Positions 18,699 through 28,215 of a stretch of 64,000 nt of DNA are shown piece by piece. This DNA is from Mariniphaga sp041684965. Lineage in GTDB: Bacteria; Bacteroidota; Bacteroidia; Bacteroidales; Prolixibacteraceae. Made by a program: the position numbers and the translations under genes. The stretch is from NCBI GenBank assembly GCA_041684965.1, contig JAWLGR010000004.1:1-64000 (forward strand), read 5' to 3'. Each line of letters opens with the position of its first letter. The first letter of the stretch is position 1. The notes under the pieces are model-generated. The model had not been told where the DNA came from. It saw only the letters and a list, made by a program, of their open reading frames with translations, and made no database searches.

Positions 18699-19343
18699 AT
18701 GATGCAAATAAAAAAGCAATTACGCGTTCTTAAATTTCTCTTCATATTAATTGCCGGAGTATTTATTTCTCAAATTTCAAATGGGCAAGAAGTTACAATT
18801 ATTGATACCGTAATGGTAGTCACTAAAGAACACAACGGGTTCAGTAAATTTCAACCCTATGAAAAAGCTGGTTTAAACTGGGTGTCTCCGCATAATTATT
18901 TCAAAGGAACATTTCACATACGTTATGAAATGTTTGAATATCAATCCACCGATTCCATGAGACTGCAAGTATGTATATGGACAAAAAGAGATGAACAAGG
19001 GAAATGGAAAGAAGGTTGCTCCCCACAAGTTGTTATACCGGGTACAGGGGTGGTTACATCAGTTTCATATCCTGCTGTAATCCGGGCCGGAGGCATTGAA
19101 CCAGGTGTAGCAGTGCCTGGGTGGTGGTTACTGAATGGTGTTCCTGTTGATTGGTCTGATGTAGAGGCATTTAGCCATCTGGCACTTGTTATTAGGTGCA
19201 AAGATGGAGGCAACATGAGTCCTTCAACACCTCCAGAGAAAAGTTGTTGGGAACAACATGAAAACTATCTTCCCGCTAAAATAGGACTCAAAATTGTTTT
19301 AGTTGCAGAGAATCATCAATTCTCAGGCTGGGAAAACTACTGA
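18699..19343 (+). CDS. Secreted protein of unknown family
   Basis: A 214-residue protein with a signal peptide (LRVLKFLFILIAGVFISQISNG, residues about 8-29) and a mature part rich in aromatic residues (LNWVSPHNYFKGTFHIRYEMFEYQSTDSMRLQVCIWTKRDEQGKW). Paired cysteines (CSPQ, RCKD, SCWEQ) suggest disulfides in the periplasm or outside the cell. I do not recognise a domain. The same frame is open from 18597, but the upstream part is a sigma-factor relic; the ATG at 18699 places the signal peptide correctly. Confidence 0.6.
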   Translation: MMQIKKQLRVLKFLFILIAGVFISQISNGQEVTIIDTVMVVTKEHNGFSKFQPYEKAGLNWVSPHNYFKGTFHIRYEMFEYQSTDSMRLQVCIWTKRDEQGKWKEGCSPQVVIPGTGVVTSVSYPAVIRAGGIEPGVAVPGWWLLNGVPVDWSDVEAFSHLALVIRCKDGGNMSPSTPPEKSCWEQHENYLPAKIGLKIVLVAENHQFSGWENY

Positions 19344-19949
19344 TAAATGCGAATTAAGAATTGTATTCAAATTGTTATACACAGATGATTGTCAATAATT
19401 TATATTTATAAAAATTAATATAACCTTAGAAACCAATACTTTAAGATTTTTAGTAACCACACTCTAAGGTTAAGGCATTTAAGCTAATAGCTATGTATTT
19501 TTATATCAGCGACATATACGACAATGAACTAAAATATTTCTGCCAAAGATTATAAAATCAAAACTTTAAGTCAAATATGAATAAGCAGGAGTTGAGATTG
19601 AAGAACGAATTACAAAATCAATTTACCTGATTAGAAGTCATAAAGTAATGCTGGATTCCGATTTGACCGATTTATACGGAGTGGAAACCCGAGCATTAAT
19701 ATCCCAGATGAATATTTTATTACCTTAAGTCTTTTGATAAATAGGGAATTTCATTATTTTAGTTGCCTGAATATAAAGCACCAGAATACGAATATTTATC
19801 AAACCTAAATGGAAGCATGACCAAATTCGAACAATATATTTTTCAATTTACCAACCTTAAAGATGAAGGAAAATCCCATCATTCATCATTCCTTTATTTA
19901 TTCTTTAGATTTGAAACAAACCCAGACGCAATTTAAATACTGAATTTCG
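19344..19949. other. Intergenic region upstream of the defence island
   Basis: AT-rich. It holds an ORF6N scrap (19590-19745) and one short open frame at 19817-19936 (39 codons, starting MTKFEQYIFQF) that I cannot support as a gene. The promoter of the island should lie here, but no clear -33/-7 pair was found. Confidence 0.5.
19590..19745 (+). pseudogene. ORF6N (KilA-N-like) gene scrap
   Basis: Reads EERITKSIYLIRSHKVMLDSDLTDLYGVETRAL, the N-terminal core of ORF6N DNA-binding proteins of phage and plasmid origin. About 11 codons then appear to be missing and the frame shifts to NIPDEYFITL, the block that follows in intact members. Internal deletion plus frameshift make this a relic. Confidence 0.6.
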
Positions 19950-22900
19950 ATGGCCAAATATATAATTGACAACGAGAACGATAACAAAAAAGTCCATGAA
20001 TGGATTTCCAGTTATACTTGTGAAGGAAAACTGGATTGGGTGACCGGATATTTTACAATAGGTGCCTTAGCCTGGCTTTCAAGGCAAACCAATCATTTAA
20101 TTTATCATTATCGCTTTGTCCTGGGTGATATTGTTAATTACTCAGAGCAAAAGCTACAGGCAATAAATTTGTTAACTGAAAACATTACCATTGACGGAGC
20201 ACTACATTTAAATGCTCTTGCCCGTGAAGCGGTTGAATTTTTACAACAGGATAAGGTTCTGGCCAAGACACTGGAACCAAATTTTTGTCATGCAAAGTTA
20301 ACAGTATTTGTACCATCCGATAATGATGATCGCCATACGTATTACCTTTCGGGAAGCTCCAATCTTACTGAAGCGGGAATAGGCCTGAAAAAAACACAAA
20401 ATGTTGAATTAAATGTTGCCGGAACAGGGGCATCACATCCTTACTATGAGGAATTTGCAAATTGGTTTGATGATTTATGGAAAAAACCACAAGCCCATAA
20501 AACGAAAACTGTTACTGGTGAAGACGGTAAACAAAAAAAAGTCGATTTTAAAGAATATCTTATTGACGAAATAAAAAAACTGTTTGTACATTATACTCCC
20601 AAACAGCTTTATTATAAGGTACTCTTCGAGTTATTTGGTGAAGATATTTTACTGGAAGCAGACAATAAAGAATTCAATCGTCAGATTGGCCGGCTCGAAA
20701 ATACTGTCATATTTCAAACACTTTATTTCTTTCAGCAAAAAGGGGTTTTAAGTCTGATTAAAATGCTCAATAAATACAATGGTGCCATACTGGCCGATGC
20801 TGTTGGATTAGGAAAAACATGGACTGCGCTTGCTGTAATGAAATATTACCAAATGAACGGCAGGGAAGTAATCCTTATTTGTCCCAAAAAACTAGAAAAT
20901 AACTGGAGGAAATACAAGAAAAAAGAAATGTCAAGATTTGAATCAGATGATCTTGATTATTCAATAATGTTCCATACGGATTTACTGGAAGAAAGGGTAA
21001 TAAATTTAAAGGATGTTAACTACGATTATCTAACCAGCGAGAAACCAAAGTTATTTGTAATCGATGAGAGCCATAACCTGAGAAACCATAAATCGCAACG
21101 ATATAAATGTCTTATCGATAATGTACTGAAAAAAAATGAGGACGTGAAAGTTTTATTACTTTCAGCAACTCCTATAAATAATTCATTGCTTGATATCCGA
21201 AACCAGTTTAAAATTCTTGTAAAAGGCGATGTACATGGTTTCAGTGAAACACTTGACATCAGAAATGTAGACGCTACTTTCCGGTTAGCTAAAAAAGCTT
21301 TCAACGAATGGATTGAAGAACCTCAACCCAAGATAGGAGATTTAATAAAAAACCTTGATTCCAGTTTTTTTAAGCTTACTGATTCTTTGACAGTTGCACG
21401 AACAAGGCAAATGATTTCTAATCATAACAGTGACTTCCAATTTCCCAATAAGGCAAAACCCGAGAATCTATTCATTACTCCCAAACATATTGGCAATTTT
21501 GAAAATTTCGAAGAGCTGATTGATCATTTTCCACCCATGCTTTCAGGATATCAACCTGCATTTTATGCGGAAAGTTTTATCGAAAAGCGAAAAAAACTGG
21601 AATCAAAAATAAAAGGCGAAAGGCGTGATGTCTCTGTATTGGAAGACGAACAGCAACGTGATCAGTTTCTGGTAAAAATGCTTTACATTTTACTGGTTAA
21701 GAGGCTGGAATCATCATGGAAAGCTTTTCAATCAACAGTAGAATTTATTCATGCGCATCACCAGAATGCTCTGAATCGAATTATTTCGTATGAAAAAACA
21801 AAAACAGAACAGCTGGTTTCAATAGATACACCCAATTATGAAGATGAGGAGTTGGAACGTATTATCGACAGTTTTACATTAGGAAAAAAACGAAAAGTAA
21901 AACTTTCAGAAATCGATGAAGCAGGAATGCTTAAATATTACAAACGTGACCTGAAAAAAGATATCGATTCGCTCGACACCTTAAAATTGAACCTTACCCG
22001 TTTTGAGTCTAAAATTGAGAGAGAAATAAAGATACCTGCAAATTATAACAGTGCAGACGAAAAGCTGGAAGCATTGATTAAAAGAATCATAGAAAAACAA
22101 ATTCAAAAAAACAAAAAGGTTTTAATTTTTACAGTTTTTACCGATACTGCGGACTATATTTTCGACCAATTAAAAAATAGGGGATTTAAAAATTTTGCAA
22201 CAGTTAATGGACAATATGCTAAAACATGGGATGAGCAGGTGGAATCAAAGCTGTTTGAACCCGTTCTTGAGCGCTTTGCACCTTTTACGAAACTTTTTAA
22301 GGAGAAAGAATGGAAAACATTCATTCCTGATACATTAGATAAAAGAGATCAATTTGAAATATGGAAACAATGGATCGCTGAAAAAGATAAGCACATTGCT
22401 GCAAAACTAAATAACCCTTTAGATATACTAATTGCCACTGATGTTTTGAGCGAAGGCCAAAACCTGCAGGATTGCGACCTTGTTATTAATTACGATATCC
22501 ATTGGAACCCGGTGAGGATAATCCAACGAATGGGAAGAATCGACAGGCTTGGATCGCCAAATGAAATCATACACGGCATTAACTTTTGGCCATCAAAGAA
22601 CATCGAAAGCTATCTGAATCTGAAAGGCCGAATTGAACAACGAATGGCTGCCATGCAACTTGCCGGTTCGGAAGTAAATATAGAATTTACCGACACCTTT
22701 AGAGAAATGGCCGAAGATGAAAAATTGGAAGAAAAACAAAACGCCCGGATGCTTAAACAAATGGAAACCACCTGGGATGATATTGAAGAACAGGCTCAAA
22801 CACTGGGATTCGATGATTTATCTCTTGAAATCTATCGACAGGAACTGGCCGAAGAGTTGAAAAGGAACCAGGAGAAATATAACGAAATGCCTCTGGGTGT

Positions 22901-23375
22901 TTATACAGGATTTAAAAAAACAAAAGAATCGTGCCCTTCTTCCGGCCTGATTGCTTTATTGGGTTATCCTGCACGGTCATTGAAAATTGCGGAAGGCTAT
23001 AAAAGCTACGAATTAATTTATATCGATCAAACAGGTCAACCGGTTAAACTAAACCAGAAAGAGGTGCTGGAAAGTCTTTCAAACCATCAGGACGAGCCGC
23101 GTTTTGTTGAAAAGTTAATTGATCAGGGAAATCCGGAAACATTATCAGAACTCGCATTAGCTATTGAAAACTGGTTAAAAAGTCAGGCAGCAAATGAAGA
23201 AGAACTGGAGGACGGAACCACAAAAAAAACAATGGGCAAACAAAGCATCAATATACTTGATAAATTGAAAGCCGGCAGTAAGAAAGCGGTTGAAACACTG
23301 AAGACGGAAGAGCGGGTAAGCGAAAAATATCAAAAAGAAAAATTCGATTTAATAACCTGGTTTATTGTAAGCTGA
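19950..23375 (+). CDS. PLD-nuclease/SNF2-type helicase fusion
   Basis: A 1,141-residue defence-type protein. Residues 1 to about 180 form a phospholipase-D-like domain with one HxK...SGSSN motif (H114, K116, N148), as in PLD nucleases. A superfamily 2 helicase follows: Walker A region ADAVGLGKTWTAL near residue 283, DESH box near 370, SATP motif near 404, and the C-terminal lobe with ATDVLSEGQNLQDCDLVINYD and QRMGRIDRLG near 830-870. Acidic and lysine-rich helical linkers sit between the lobes. Such fusions are translocase/nuclease parts of restriction-like systems. The next gene starts 1 nt after the stop, and the methyltransferase follows, so it is probably the restriction arm of the operon. 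Confidence 0.88.
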   Translation: MAKYIIDNENDNKKVHEWISSYTCEGKLDWVTGYFTIGALAWLSRQTNHLIYHYRFVLGDIVNYSEQKLQAINLLTENITIDGALHLNALAREAVEFLQQDKVLAKTLEPNFCHAKLTVFVPSDNDDRHTYYLSGSSNLTEAGIGLKKTQNVELNVAGTGASHPYYEEFANWFDDLWKKPQAHKTKTVTGEDGKQKKVDFKEYLIDEIKKLFVHYTPKQLYYKVLFELFGEDILLEADNKEFNRQIGRLENTVIFQTLYFFQQKGVLSLIKMLNKYNGAILADAVGLGKTWTALAVMKYYQMNGREVILICPKKLENNWRKYKKKEMSRFESDDLDYSIMFHTDLLEERVINLKDVNYDYLTSEKPKLFVIDESHNLRNHKSQRYKCLIDNVLKKNEDVKVLLLSATPINNSLLDIRNQFKILVKGDVHGFSETLDIRNVDATFRLAKKAFNEWIEEPQPKIGDLIKNLDSSFFKLTDSLTVARTRQMISNHNSDFQFPNKAKPENLFITPKHIGNFENFEELIDHFPPMLSGYQPAFYAESFIEKRKKLESKIKGERRDVSVLEDEQQRDQFLVKMLYILLVKRLESSWKAFQSTVEFIHAHHQNALNRIISYEKTKTEQLVSIDTPNYEDEELERIIDSFTLGKKRKVKLSEIDEAGMLKYYKRDLKKDIDSLDTLKLNLTRFESKIEREIKIPANYNSADEKLEALIKRIIEKQIQKNKKVLIFTVFTDTADYIFDQLKNRGFKNFATVNGQYAKTWDEQVESKLFEPVLERFAPFTKLFKEKEWKTFIPDTLDKRDQFEIWKQWIAEKDKHIAAKLNNPLDILIATDVLSEGQNLQDCDLVINYDIHWNPVRIIQRMGRIDRLGSPNEIIHGINFWPSKNIESYLNLKGRIEQRMAAMQLAGSEVNIEFTDTFREMAEDEKLEEKQNARMLKQMETTWDDIEEQAQTLGFDDLSLEIYRQELAEELKRNQEKYNEMPLGVYTGFKKTKESCPSSGLIALLGYPARSLKIAEGYKSYELIYIDQTGQPVKLNQKEVLESLSNHQDEPRFVEKLIDQGNPETLSELALAIENWLKSQAANEEELEDGTTKKTMGKQSINILDKLKAGSKKAVETLKTEERVSEKYQKEKFDLITWFIVS

Positions 23376-23376
23376 T

Positions 23377-23750
23377 ATGGAACATTTCAACCAACTCATA
23401 GCAAATAACAGACAGGTTCACAAAAACCTTCAGGAACATGCGACTTCTGCAGTAAATAAGGCTTTAACAGTACGAAACATATTAATTGGCTGTGATATTA
23501 TTGAATTTGAACTGAGTGGCAAAGACAGGGCCAGTTACGGAAGCAGACTTCTTTCCCTGAATGATGAATCCCTGCAGGTTAAGGGGCTTACCGATCCTGA
23601 ATTGTCAAGGTGCAGGCAATTTTACCAAACGTACCCACAAATTTTGGTACACTGTCCCAAAATTTCGGTATTTGCTGCCCGTAAACATTTCTGTGATATT
23701 TATAAAACTGCCAGGTAAGCAGCAACTCGAAAGATATATTGAAAATGAAC
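23377..23750 (+). pseudogene. Truncated DUF1016 (YhcG-type PDDEXK) nuclease
   Basis: The first ~90 codons match the DUF1016 N-terminal domain (AVNKALTVRNILIGCDIIEFELSGKDRASYG...GLTDPELSRCRQFYQTYPQI). Near 23643 the frame breaks: another frame goes on as FGTLSQNFG, and a third resumes with LPGKQQLERYIENELKKL, the family's C-terminal end. The PDDEXK nuclease core of roughly 200 residues is missing. A frame of 113 codons stays open, but it cannot be a working nuclease. It starts 1 nt after the helicase gene. Confidence 0.75.
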
Positions 23751-23766
23751 TAAAAAAACTGGTACA

Positions 23767-26700
23767 ATGGAATTATCAAATTTTTTGAATAAATCTTTTT
23801 TTGATGCCTTAAAGCATTTCTTTGATGCACTAAACGTACCGGTGAATTACATCGATGAGAATCCAACCACTCCGGGCAATGTTTTATTTAACTATAATCA
23901 GGGTAATAAAGCTTACCAACTTATCAATGATGTTTATGCCTTCGGAATGGTGGACAATGCCATCTTCGAAGGAAACGAATCTTTCGGTAATCTTGAAGAG
24001 GTAAAAGCCATAAAGGAAGATTACGACGGGATTCTCATTTTTGGGGTAACATTGCATAACAACAAAAACAACCTGCTGCCTAACCGAAGCCAACTGGCCG
24101 AGATTGCCCGGGCATTTAACCGCTCCTTCCCCTATACTCCGGTTGTGGTGGTTTTTAAATACCAGAATTACATTGCATTTGCCAATACTGAACGCACCAA
24201 ATATATTCAGGAATGGCGCGAAGGAGAAAAAGCAGGAAAAGTTACACTTCTAAAAGATATTGATTGCAATATGCCAGTAACGGCTCATTTAAAAATACTT
24301 TTAGGCGATCGAAATGCAGATGGGTTACGAATTGACCCACGAAAAATTGATACCTTCCGCAAGATATATGCATACTGGCAGTCGGTTTTCTCATTGCAGA
24401 CTTTGAACAACCAGTTTTATGCTGACCTGCAAAACTGGTTCTATTATGCAGTTCAGAAGATCAGATTACCTTATTGCCCCGGATATATTGATAAAAAGGA
24501 AAACATCAAAAATTTTCTTGTCAGGCTGTTAGCCCGTACAATGTTTTGCTGGTTTGTAAAAGAGAAAGGACTCATTAAACAGGAATTACTCGAACTGAAG
24601 GATTGGCAAGGCAATAAATATCCCTTAACGAATGATGTTGTAAATGATGATTTCCTGGAAAGTAATTCCTACTACAGGGGAATCCTGCAAAATATATTTT
24701 TCAATGCCCTTAATCAACAGCAGAAAAAATCAGTTAAAGATTTTAACTGGATCAAATACCTGCATCCTGATTTTGACTACTCCTCGTTTATTTCAATTCC
24801 TTATCTGAATGGAGGAATCTTCGATCGTTTCGATGAAGATAATTATAAAGAAAGTATTGAAGACAGTGTTTTGAAAATCCCCAACTACTTGTTTTATGGA
24901 ATCACAAGCGAAGAAACCACTGAAAAAGGGAGGGGTGCCAACATAAGAACAGAAACAGAGCAAGTAGAACATAAAGGACTGAACGAAATCTTTAAAGAAT
25001 ATAAATTTACGCTGGAAGAAAATACACCCTTTGAAGAAGATATAGCTCTTGATCCGGAATTATTGGGCCTTGTTTTTGAAAACCTGCTGGCAGAACTCGA
25101 CCCAAACCTGGAAGAGTCTATGAAAAAAAGTATCCGAAAGCTAACGGGAAGTTATTACACACCGCGAAAGGTGATAAATGAAATGGTGAATGAGAGCCTC
25201 TACCTCTATCTTTCAAAATATATAGAAACAAAAGATTTGGAAATTAATGGCTATCAAGAGTCTTTGAAAAAACTGGTCTATTATAATGTACCAATTACTG
25301 AAAACCAAATACTCTGTAATGCGTTAGTTGAAGCCCTCGACAAATACCGGGTGCTTGACCCTGCCTGTGGTTCAGGAGCATTTCCAATGGGCATGCTTCA
25401 CCGGATGGTGGAAATCCTGAAACAGGTAGACCCAAAAAATGATTTATGGATCGAACTTAAATTAAAAACGGTTGATCCTGCACAACGTACCGATTTTAAA
25501 AAAATACTCCATCAGCACCTTAACGACTACGGACGAAAACTGGGAATAATCCGCGACAGCATTTACGGTATTGATATTCAACCCCTGGCTGTCCAGATTA
25601 CTAAATTGCGGTTTTTTATCTCGCTGCTTATCGATCAAAAAACAGAAAAAGGCATTACACCGATGCCGAACATTGAAACAAAAATCATCTGTGCCGACAG
25701 CCTGAGAAACATTCAGCCCGATTTATGGAGTACTGATGCCATCGATAAACTTTACGAAGCCCGTATAAAATTTTACCAGCCCGAAATTTCAAATGCCGAA
25801 CGGGAAAAAATTTCCAATGAAATTGTTAACGAACTCGACCGTGCCTTTCCTCAATTTTCAAAAATGATAACCGGAAAAGTCATTCCCGGACAGAATAAAG
25901 CCCTGCTGAAAGAATGGTTTAATCATGCAACACTGGCCGCACCGTTTTTCAACCAGGATTTCTTTTTCCCCGAACTGAAGGATTCTGGTTTTGACTGTGT
26001 AATCGGGAATCCGCCATATGGGGGAAACAAAATTACAGACGATGTTCGAAACGATCTGAACATTGAAAGCAAAGACCCTTATGGCGCTTTTATAGCAAGG
26101 TTCCTGCCCTCCGGAGAAAGGCCTTCCCCGCTCAAACATGAAGGTGTGCTTGCCTTTATTGTAAGCGACACGTTTATGACTATAAAAAGCCATCGGAAAC
26201 TCCGGCGACAAATGATGGACAACTACATACACAAAATGATACGTTTGCACCCCGATACCTTTGGTGCTACCGTTAATACATCTATTATAATCTGCGAGCG
26301 CAATCTTTTCCCCTTTAAAGCAGGGGAAGGAAGTAACAGGCTTCGTTCTTTTAACGAAAACCATATTTGCCAAATGGTGGACTTGACCAACATTAGTATA
26401 CACAACGATTACCCGCAGTATATGGAAGTGCTGCATCAAACCAAAGGTGTGCGGTTTCAGGCTGGAGAACAGTTACAAAATATCTCCAACGAAAAATACG
26501 CCATTTACTACTATACCCAAAATCTCATAAACACAAACAGCAACCTGCCGTTTTTTGTGGCCAGCCACAAATTATTTGCCCTGATGAACGACGGAAACGA
26601 CCAGTTCAGAAAACCAAAAGCCGAAAAGCGTGAAATTGGTGGAAAAGAAGTTCAGGTGCGAAAAATTGATTTGAACGGGAAAGAAATTGAAGTAGTGAAA

Positions 26701-27621
26701 CTGGGAGATATTGCTGAGGTAAGACAGGGACTTGCAACAGGAGATAATAATGCTTATTTATTTCAAAACCTGGAAGTGCGCGGAAACTACCGGAATATTA
26801 ATGATTACAAAAAATATCTGTTAACCGATGAAGATTTGGAAACAATCAGAAACGATGAAAATCTTCGGCTCAAAGTTATTAACAATGGAATAAATACCAA
26901 CAATCCGAATAGTGAAAGGTATTTTGGAGGCAGGTACATTATTCCACATGACAAAGGAGGTGAAAGCGACTCTAATTCTGGATTTATTCCAAATTATTTT
27001 ATACCAACAGAGTATTATTTAGATTGGTCAGAATGTGCATTAAAGAGAATGAAAAATCTTACAATAGGCGAAAGAGATAATAATAATCGCACAGAACTAT
27101 GTGCTGTTATAAGAAATCCTGAAACATACTTTTTAAAAGGTATTACTTATTCAACTGCTGGTTTTTATGCCCCAAGTTTTAGAATTGGCAGCCAATCTGT
27201 ATATGGACATAGGGGTACAACTATTTTTACTTCAGGCATAACTCCCGAAAATTTGCTTGGCACTTTAGCCTCAAAATTTAATAAGTTTATTATCAAATCA
27301 TACATAAATCATACAGTAGCCTCTGAAGCAGGAACGTTTGATAATATTCCTTTTCAGATTAATATTGCATTTAAAAAGTTAGTTACTAATATTATCCGTA
27401 TACAAGAATCCAATCCTCGTTACGATTACGCCAGCAACGAACAAATAGAGATAGACAAGTTGGTTTACGAAGCATATGGGTTAACTGCCGAAGATGTGGA
27501 GGAGGTGGAAAACTGGTATGCCCGCCGCTACCCCAAACTAAGTGCTGCCCAAAAAGCCAATCTCCGCAAACTGGGCAAAACCGATGACTACCTGGAGTTG
27601 TACGGGATGAGAAAAAAATAA
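23767..27621 (+). CDS. Eco57I-like N6-adenine methyltransferase (type IIG/BREX-like)
   Basis: A 1,284-residue class-I DNA methyltransferase. An N-terminal ~450-residue region of unknown fold precedes the SAM-binding motif I LDPACGSGAFPMGML near residue 531 and the catalytic motif IV CVIGNPPYGG near residue 748 (N-P-P-Y, adenine-N6). The C-terminal ~400 residues, with VKLGDIAEVRQGLATGDNNAYLF, look like a target recognition region. No PD-(D/E)XK motif is evident at the N-terminus, so cutting is more likely done by the PLD-helicase. It sits between the helicase and the DUF4062 gene, with 3 bp to the latter. The product modifies host DNA and gives self-recognition to the system. Confidence 0.9.
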   Translation: MELSNFLNKSFFDALKHFFDALNVPVNYIDENPTTPGNVLFNYNQGNKAYQLINDVYAFGMVDNAIFEGNESFGNLEEVKAIKEDYDGILIFGVTLHNNKNNLLPNRSQLAEIARAFNRSFPYTPVVVVFKYQNYIAFANTERTKYIQEWREGEKAGKVTLLKDIDCNMPVTAHLKILLGDRNADGLRIDPRKIDTFRKIYAYWQSVFSLQTLNNQFYADLQNWFYYAVQKIRLPYCPGYIDKKENIKNFLVRLLARTMFCWFVKEKGLIKQELLELKDWQGNKYPLTNDVVNDDFLESNSYYRGILQNIFFNALNQQQKKSVKDFNWIKYLHPDFDYSSFISIPYLNGGIFDRFDEDNYKESIEDSVLKIPNYLFYGITSEETTEKGRGANIRTETEQVEHKGLNEIFKEYKFTLEENTPFEEDIALDPELLGLVFENLLAELDPNLEESMKKSIRKLTGSYYTPRKVINEMVNESLYLYLSKYIETKDLEINGYQESLKKLVYYNVPITENQILCNALVEALDKYRVLDPACGSGAFPMGMLHRMVEILKQVDPKNDLWIELKLKTVDPAQRTDFKKILHQHLNDYGRKLGIIRDSIYGIDIQPLAVQITKLRFFISLLIDQKTEKGITPMPNIETKIICADSLRNIQPDLWSTDAIDKLYEARIKFYQPEISNAEREKISNEIVNELDRAFPQFSKMITGKVIPGQNKALLKEWFNHATLAAPFFNQDFFFPELKDSGFDCVIGNPPYGGNKITDDVRNDLNIESKDPYGAFIARFLPSGERPSPLKHEGVLAFIVSDTFMTIKSHRKLRRQMMDNYIHKMIRLHPDTFGATVNTSIIICERNLFPFKAGEGSNRLRSFNENHICQMVDLTNISIHNDYPQYMEVLHQTKGVRFQAGEQLQNISNEKYAIYYYTQNLINTNSNLPFFVASHKLFALMNDGNDQFRKPKAEKREIGGKEVQVRKIDLNGKEIEVVKLGDIAEVRQGLATGDNNAYLFQNLEVRGNYRNINDYKKYLLTDEDLETIRNDENLRLKVINNGINTNNPNSERYFGGRYIIPHDKGGESDSNSGFIPNYFIPTEYYLDWSECALKRMKNLTIGERDNNNRTELCAVIRNPETYFLKGITYSTAGFYAPSFRIGSQSVYGHRGTTIFTSGITPENLLGTLASKFNKFIIKSYINHTVASEAGTFDNIPFQINIAFKKLVTNIIRIQESNPRYDYASNEQIEIDKLVYEAYGLTAEDVEEVENWYARRYPKLSAAQKANLRKLGKTDDYLELYGMRKK

Positions 27622-27624
27622 AGT

Positions 27625-28215
27625 ATGGAAAAACCGCTGAAAATAATGGTAGCCTCCACAGTTTATGGGTTCGAAGACCAGTTATCAACCATTTGTGCCA
27701 CTTTAAGGAACCTGAAATATGAGGTAATTAATTCGCATATTGGAACAGTTAAGGTAAATCCACGTAAATCAAACCTGGAAAACTGCTTGCAGGCTGTTCG
27801 TGAATGCGATACGTTCCTTGGAATTGTAAGGCCATTTTATGGTACTGGAAATATTGATGAAACGAACATTACCTTTGAAGAAATGAAGCTGGCTATAAAA
27901 CTGGAAAAGCCCTACTGGTTTTTGGTACACCGCGATGTGGTTTTTGCACGACAGTTAAAGAAAAAAATGTATTACCTGAATGAAAAGGGAGAAAAAATAA
28001 AGGATGTACGAATTGAAAAAAGTGCGGTATTCGATGAACGAGCACTTGACATTTACGATTTTGTGATTAAAGAAGGAAAGCCCATTTCAACGCGTACCGG
28101 AAACTGGGCCCAGGAATTTTACCGGATGGATGAAGCTTTGCTGTATGTAAAATCACAATTTGAAGACCAGGAATTTATTCGCTCCATTATTAATTCAAAA
28201 AAGGGTGAAGGATGA
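27625..28215 (+). CDS. DUF4062 domain protein
   Basis: A 196-residue DUF4062 protein: KIMVASTVYGFEDQLSTIC at the N-terminus and SNLENCLQAVRECDTFLGIVRPFYGT in the middle, a Rossmann-like fold related to TIR and nucleoside-deoxyribosyltransferase-type domains. Members often occur in defence and NTPase-linked operons; the activity is not established. Its TGA overlaps the next ATG (ATGA, 4 bp), so it is translationally coupled to the AlbA_2 ATPase gene. Confidence 0.8.
   Translation: MEKPLKIMVASTVYGFEDQLSTICATLRNLKYEVINSHIGTVKVNPRKSNLENCLQAVRECDTFLGIVRPFYGTGNIDETNITFEEMKLAIKLEKPYWFLVHRDVVFARQLKKKMYYLNEKGEKIKDVRIEKSAVFDERALDIYDFVIKEGKPISTRTGNWAQEFYRMDEALLYVKSQFEDQEFIRSIINSKKGEG

Noticed and set aside
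18597..19343. A 248-residue gene starting at GTG 18597
   Set aside because: The first 34 codons include a sigma-factor HTH scrap (VETHISA) and precede the signal peptide; the ATG at 18699 gives a normal secreted protein.
19817..19936. 39-codon open frame just before the PLD-helicase gene
   Set aside because: No recognisable motif, no ribosome binding site, and the length is within chance for AT-rich DNA.
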